This document shows positions 59,144-64,000 of a DNA stretch of 64,000 nt, piece after piece. The stretch is taken from contig JAIVJM010000012.1 in assembly GCA_020199995.1 (NCBI GenBank), forward strand, positions 29,644 to 93,643, written 5' to 3'. The position numbers and the translations under genes are program-made. The DNA is from Acidobacteriota bacterium (GTDB taxonomy: Bacteria > Acidobacteriota > Blastocatellia > Pyrinomonadales > Pyrinomonadaceae). The notes below the pieces were generated by a model. It saw only the letters and a program-made list of their open reading frames with translations, did no database searches and was not told the origin of the DNA. The stretch's first letter is position 1, and every line of letters begins with the position of its first letter.

Positions 59144-59677
59144 ATGGGCAGCAAAGCTAAAAATGAGCAGGCCGCCGCGGGCGGGCAGCTCAAGCGCGCG
59201 TCCGCGCGCCCGTCGAAGAAAGACCAGATCATCTCGCTCTTCCTCTCGGGGATGGGCGAGGTCGCGGATATCGCCGTCATCACGGGTGCGCGCCCCTCCT
59301 ACGTCGGCTCGACGCTGCAGGAGGCGGGACTCGTCTCGGGCTACTTCGACCTCTACACCTCGACCGAGCACCCGCAGAATGTCTACTCGAAGTTCTTCGC
59401 GGGCAAGCTCGGCTTCCGAGACGAAGTGACGGCCAGAGAGAGCGTCGCGCTCATCGAAAGGCTCTACCGCCAGTTCGAGTTCGCGGGCGACCGCGCGGGC
59501 CAGCATCACGCGCTCTCGATGGCGCTCACGATGTTCGACCGCGCGCGCTGGACGGGCAAGGGCCGCGAGGCCGGAGTCTTTCTCGAATGGCTCACGGCGC
59601 GTCTGCGCGAGGCCGCCACTGCGCTCGCCGAGAATGAAGGGGCCGAAGGCGAAGGCCCGCCGGACGACTTGTCCTGA
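59144..59677 (+). CDS. hypothetical protein with HTH-like segment
   Basis: KKDQIISLFLSGMGEVADIAVITGARPSYVGSTLQEAGLV. Confidence 0.6.
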   Translation: MGSKAKNEQAAAGGQLKRASARPSKKDQIISLFLSGMGEVADIAVITGARPSYVGSTLQEAGLVSGYFDLYTSTEHPQNVYSKFFAGKLGFRDEVTARESVALIERLYRQFEFAGDRAGQHHALSMALTMFDRARWTGKGREAGVFLEWLTARLREAATALAENEGAEGEGPPDDLS

Positions 59678-59824
59678 AACGATGAAGTCCGCGAACGCCT
59701 CGAACGATGAACTGAAAGATCAGGCAGATGCTTTTCGTTGCGGCGTTGCGGTGTTGCGGACTTCTGCCCTTCTTCTTCCCATCCATCCATGTTTATATTT
59801 CTCTCGTCATCTTCTAAAAAACCA

Positions 59825-61225
59825 ATGAACCTGAGACGAAACTTTCTCTTCGCTCTCGTGCTGCTTGTCTGTGCCTTCGCCGCGCCGGCGCGCGCCGACC
59901 GCGTGGACGATTACGTCCGCGAGCAGATGCGCCTGCGGCACATCCCCGGCCTCGCGCTTGTGGTCGTGCGCGACGGCAAGGTCGTCAAGGAACGCGGCTA
60001 CGGGCTGGCGAGCGTCGAGCTTGACGTGCCCGTCACGCCCGACACCGTGTTCGAGATCGGCTCGGTCTCGAAGCAGCTCACCGCCGCCGCCGTCATGCTC
60101 CTCGTCGAAGAGGGCAAGCTCTCGCTCGACGACAGCATCTCGAAGCACCTGCCGGGGACGCCCGAGGCGTGGAGCGCGATCACCGTGCGCCATCTGCTGA
60201 CGCACACTTCGGGCATCAGGAACTACACGGGGCTTGTGGGGTTCGAGCTGACCGAGCGACTCAAGCGCGACGAGTTCATCAAGCGCATCGGCGCGCACCC
60301 GCTCGCCTTCGAGCCGGGCTCGGCGCACAGCTACGGCAACACGAACTACAACCTCCTCGGCCACATCATCGAGGCCGCGTCGGGCCGCACGTACTGGGAG
60401 TTCATGCGCGAGCGCATCTTTCGCCCGCTCGGCATGAGCGCGACCGCTGACCGCGACCCGCGCTACGTTCTGAAGAACCGCGCCGAAGGGTACGAGTGGG
60501 AGGACGGCGCGCTCGTCGGGCGCGACTACGATCTGACCGACGTCTTCTCGGCGGGGGCCGTCGTCTCGACCGTGCGCGACCTCGTGAAGTGGGACGCGGC
60601 GCTCGGCGGCGAGAGGCTTCTGAAGAAATCGAGCCTCGAACGAATCTGGACGCCGACGCGCCTCAACGACGGGCGCGAGCACCCCTACGCGCTCGGCTGG
60701 TACGTTGAGACCCTGCGCGGCCACCGCAGAGTCCGGCACAACGGGCAGACCGCGGGCTTCGCCGCCTCAATCGCGCGCTACCGCGAAGACCGCCTGACCG
60801 TCATCGTGCTCTGCAACCTCGGCACCATCGGCCTCGCGGGAAGAATCAATCAGGGCGTCGCCAAGCTCTACGTCCCGGCGCTCTCTTTGGGCGCGCTCGC
60901 CGCGCGTCCCGACCCCGACGCGCCGCGAGCGCGCCGGCTTGAAACGATTCTGCGCGACCTCCTCGCGGGCCGCAACGCCGCCCCGGATGCCTTCACGCCC
61001 GAACGCCTCGCGGCGCTCTCGACGCCCGCGGCGAAATCCAACTGGCAACAGCTCGCCGCCTACGGCCCGCTCAAGTCGCTCGCCTTCGTCGAGAGCGAGG
61101 CCGCCTCGGAGAAGACGCGCGCGCTGCGCTATAAGGCCGTGCTCGGAGAACACCTGCTGCTCGTGAGATTCGCGCTGGCGGAAGACGGGAGGGTTTCTGA
61201 GCTGAACGTCGAGGAGGAAGAGTGA
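59825..61225 (+). CDS. serine hydrolase (class C beta-lactamase-like)
   Basis: FEIGSVSKQLTAAAVMLLVEEGKLSLDD (SxxK); YGNTNYNLLGHIIE (YxN); signal peptide. Confidence 0.9.
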   Translation: MNLRRNFLFALVLLVCAFAAPARADRVDDYVREQMRLRHIPGLALVVVRDGKVVKERGYGLASVELDVPVTPDTVFEIGSVSKQLTAAAVMLLVEEGKLSLDDSISKHLPGTPEAWSAITVRHLLTHTSGIRNYTGLVGFELTERLKRDEFIKRIGAHPLAFEPGSAHSYGNTNYNLLGHIIEAASGRTYWEFMRERIFRPLGMSATADRDPRYVLKNRAEGYEWEDGALVGRDYDLTDVFSAGAVVSTVRDLVKWDAALGGERLLKKSSLERIWTPTRLNDGREHPYALGWYVETLRGHRRVRHNGQTAGFAASIARYREDRLTVIVLCNLGTIGLAGRINQGVAKLYVPALSLGALAARPDPDAPRARRLETILRDLLAGRNAAPDAFTPERLAALSTPAAKSNWQQLAAYGPLKSLAFVESEAASEKTRALRYKAVLGEHLLLVRFALAEDGRVSELNVEEEE

Positions 61226-61263
61226 GTGCGGAATCCCGACCCTGAGGGCCGACGAACCCGAAG

Positions 61264-62765
61264 ATGACTGAAGCGAACTCCCTCTCGGCGGACGACACGC
61301 AAAGCGTCGAAGGCACTTTCAGTCGTTCCTCCCTCATCCTGACGGCGCTGCTCGTCGTCTTATACATCGCCGCGCGCGTGTGGCGTCTGAACGCTTCGTG
61401 CCTCTGGTTCGACGAAATCTTCGGCGTCCATGCCGCGCGCCACACGTGGGGCGGCCTCTGGTCGTTCGTCGCCGCCGACCTCATCCACCCGCCGCTCTTC
61501 TATGCGCTCCTGAAAATCTGGGTCGCGGCAGGCGGCGAGTCGCTCGAATGGCTGCGGCTCTTCCCCTTGCTCGCGGCCATCGCCTGCCTCGTGCCCTTCC
61601 TCCTCCTCGCGCGCGAGCTGCGCCTCGGCGTTTTCGCGACGAACCTCGCGCTGCTTCTGCTGGCCGTGAACGGCTACCTCATCAAGTATGCGCAGGAAGT
61701 GCGGATGTACTCGCTGCTGCTCTTCTTCACGCTCGGCTCGCTGTGGCTCTTCGTCAGGTTCCTGAGCGCAGCGGGCGCAGCGCGGAAGTTTCCCCACGCG
61801 CTCACGGTCTGTAATCTCCTGCTCGTCTACACGCACTATTACGGCTGGCTCGTCCTCGGGGCGCAGGCCGCCTTCCTGCTCTTCAAAGACCGCCGTCGGC
61901 TCAAGCCCTTCCTGACGGGCGCAGCCGCGCTCGTCGTGTGCTTCGCGCCGTGGGTCTACGCGTGCGTCGCGGCGGCGGGCGAGGGCGGCGGGCTGGCGCA
62001 GAACATCGGCTGGATCAACCGGCCAACCCCTTCGGCGCTTCTGCAGTTTTACGCTTGAGAAGCACGGCGCGCAGCGGCGCGGCAACTCACGACGGCGCGG
62101 CGCTGCATTTCCTGTTCTTCTTCTCTTTCCTGCCGCCCGCCCTCGCCTTCCTCACGAGCTACCTGCTGCCGCACTCGGTCTGGGGCACGCGCCATCTTAT
62201 CGTCGCCGCCGCGCCTTACATGATGCTCGCCGCCTTCGCGCTCTCGCGCGCGCGCACCGTGTGGATGAAGAGGTCGCTCCTCGCACTCCTCTGCTGCTGG
62301 TTCTTCTTGGCCGGGGTGTTGACGCTGGCGCGTCGGGAGGGCACGCACGTCTGGTGCGCTTGGGAGACTCTGGCCGCGCCGCTCGCGCGTGCGGAGGCGG
62401 GCGAGGCTCGACCCGCCGACATCTACGCCTTTGAAGACCTCGTCGCCTACCACCTCTGGTTTGCGCTGGGCGTGGAGCCGGGGCGCTTCCGTGTCTCGGT
62501 CGTGAAGAATGTTCCCGGCCTCCCGGAAGACCCCGCATACTTCCTGCCGCGCGGGTTCAAAGAGGTCGCCTTAAAGGACGCGAGCGCCCTCGAAGGAGAG
62601 CGCTTCCGGGTAGCGTTCCGCGACACGACATGGGACGAAGGCCGCGAGCCTTTGAAGCTTCTCAGGGAGCGCGGCTACCGCGTCGAGCAGGTCTTCGAGA
62701 CAACCGCGCAGGGCCAGCGCGCCTTTCTGGTTCTAGTCTCGCGCGCGAGTCAGACCCCTCCCTAA
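61264..62765 (+). pseudogene. GT39-like membrane glycosyltransferase, split by deletion/frameshift near 62057
   Basis: N-part SCLWFDEIFGVHAARHTWGG...YGWLVLGAQ...NIGWINRPTPSALLQFYA*; C-part in another frame FFFSFLPPALAFLTSYLLPHSVWGTRHLIVAAAPYMMLA. Confidence 0.78.
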
Positions 62766-62929
62766 AGAGCTGTCATGCCGCACGTAGGCGGCAGTTATCG
62801 CCTATCACGCCCGAAGCGACCCCGCCGAGCAAGAAGCATTCGAACGCGAAGACATGACACGACAATGAAAGAGATGCTCTCGGGGCATCGTTTGGAATGA
62901 GTTGTTAGATCACTCCATTCTCCGACTTC

Positions 62930-63532
62930 TCACCCGTACCAACTGACGATTGAATACCGCTCTCCATGTGTCACCGGGAGCACTTCGTGGGTGGTCTCCG
63001 AACGGAATGTGACCAACGTCCCTGCCTCGCCGGACAGCCGGAACTCCCCGCGGCCCGGGCCGGCGCGCCAATCGGAAAAGACGAGTGAGCCGCCGCCGTA
63101 AGTCTCCGCCTCCGGGGCCTCGGACTGACGGTTCAGGAAGATCACTACCGAGACCCGGCGCGACTGCTCCCGGTCGGACCGAAGCATCCCCGTGTTGCCG
63201 TCCTGATGAGCGACAAAGAAGTCGCCCACACGGTAGCGTAGGAACTGTGGCTCTTCGCAAACGCTGAGGCTTACCCCGAAATGCTCCCCGACTTCCCCAC
63301 GGCACTCCAGCAGTCGCCGCCTGACACGCTCGACGGTCTCCGTTGAGGGCGCGAGTCGCGCAGCCTTACGCACCCTTTCATCGACAGAACCCGACTGGCC
63401 CCGTCCGTAGACCGTGGCCGGGCCGACAGGGGAGCGGCGCATCTCGTTGATGAACTCCCTGCACGTCTCCGCGTCGAAGAAGCTCTCAACCATGTACAGG
63501 TCGAAGCGAGCGTCCGTCTCTGACTTCGTCAT
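62930..63532 (-). CDS. 2OG-Fe(II) oxygenase (prolyl 4-hydroxylase-like)
   Basis: QFLRYRVGDFFVAHQDGNTG ... RRVSVVIFLNRQ ... GGGSLVFSDW ... TLVTFRSETTHEVLPVTHGERYSIVSWYG. Confidence 0.82.
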   Translation of the reverse strand: MTKSETDARFDLYMVESFFDAETCREFINEMRRSPVGPATVYGRGQSGSVDERVRKAARLAPSTETVERVRRRLLECRGEVGEHFGVSLSVCEEPQFLRYRVGDFFVAHQDGNTGMLRSDREQSRRVSVVIFLNRQSEAPEAETYGGGSLVFSDWRAGPGRGEFRLSGEAGTLVTFRSETTHEVLPVTHGERYSIVSWYG

Positions 63533-63760
63533 CCGATTTGCACCTTATTCCCGGAAGTTCGCTTTGGTACGCTGAGCATCGTCAAGCAAACTCACAGACA
63601 TGTGCTCGCTCGCCGCGGCCTCATATCATCATTAAGCTCCGCAGAGAGAGAGCGCCCGGCGCGCAAGGCCCGGTCGGCTGCCGCACGAATCGAGGTCTCT
63701 CGAATAAAGTAACTGCCCTCGGGCGACGGGCTCGCGGCGGGCGGGCGGCCCCGTCGTGCG

Positions 63761-64000
63761 TCACCCCTTGCGATAGACCTCGCGCCCGTCGCTGCTGAGT
63801 TCGACGGCGATTTTGTTTTCCGAGTGGGCGAGGTCGAGGTGCGCGACCGACTCGGAGACGGCGAGGAAGCGGTGGATGTCGTCGGTGCCGGGGAAGAGTT
63901 CGAGCGAGATGTCCCACGCGGTCGCACCCGCTTTCGGCAGCAGCCGGATGACTTCGGACTGCCGCTCGTTGATGGCGCGCAGGTAGCGTTGGAAAAGCTC
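63761..64000 (-). CDS. C-terminal part of a protein, possibly MBL-fold metallohydrolase (runs off window)
   Basis: in-frame translation ELFQRYLRAINERQSEVIRLLPKAGATAWDISLELFPGTDDIHRFLAVSESVAHLDLAHSENKIAVELSSDGREVYRKG*; family guess only. Confidence 0.5.
   Translation of the reverse strand, partial: ELFQRYLRAINERQSEVIRLLPKAGATAWDISLELFPGTDDIHRFLAVSESVAHLDLAHSENKIAVELSSDGREVYRKG

Noticed and set aside
63592-63927. small minus-strand ORFs listed in the track near the window end
   Set aside because: A third frame running through the edge (63761-64000) gives a more protein-like sequence, so the listed ORFs are probably spurious.
1-64000. rRNA/tRNA genes, prophage, integron or defence island
   Set aside because: No sequence recognised that supports any of these; tRNAs could be missed without a covariance-model scan.

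Overview
High-GC bacterial chromosome segment, dominated by housekeeping and cell-envelope genes. Gene content (Oar-like TonB receptor, LpxI route, DUF4112, many secreted proteins) suggests Acidobacteriota; this is an inference, not tested. Recognisable blocks: bamA-ompH-fabZ-lpxA-lpxI, clpC, lolD/lolC, prmA-rsmE, an S8 protease, FGGY kinase/transketolase, topoisomerase IB, rtcB, aroK-aroA, anti-sigma regulatory proteins, and a glycan cluster. No rRNA, tRNA, CRISPR, prophage or integrase was recognised. Most notable: (1) about 15 intergenic arrays of 7-nt tandem repeats, mostly arranged as inverted arms, that abut or overlap stop codons and in one case are translated as the N-terminal leader of LolD; (2) a minus-strand gene set with a secreted protein carrying nine Cys-Cys pairs in three blocks, beside a CDF exporter with a CC...CH tail, a Cys/His membrane-anchored protein and a TlpA-like thioredoxin with an extra CCxxC domain; (3) several conserved genes (era, prmA, a STAS antagonist, a GT39-like protein, the FGGY/transketolase junction) that look internally deleted, plus one homopolymer frameshift, which are either assembly errors or a real deletion process; (4) a two-copy MITE-like element and other palindromic repeats; (5) an M1-peptidase-like/TPR protein that has lost its HEXXH motif.
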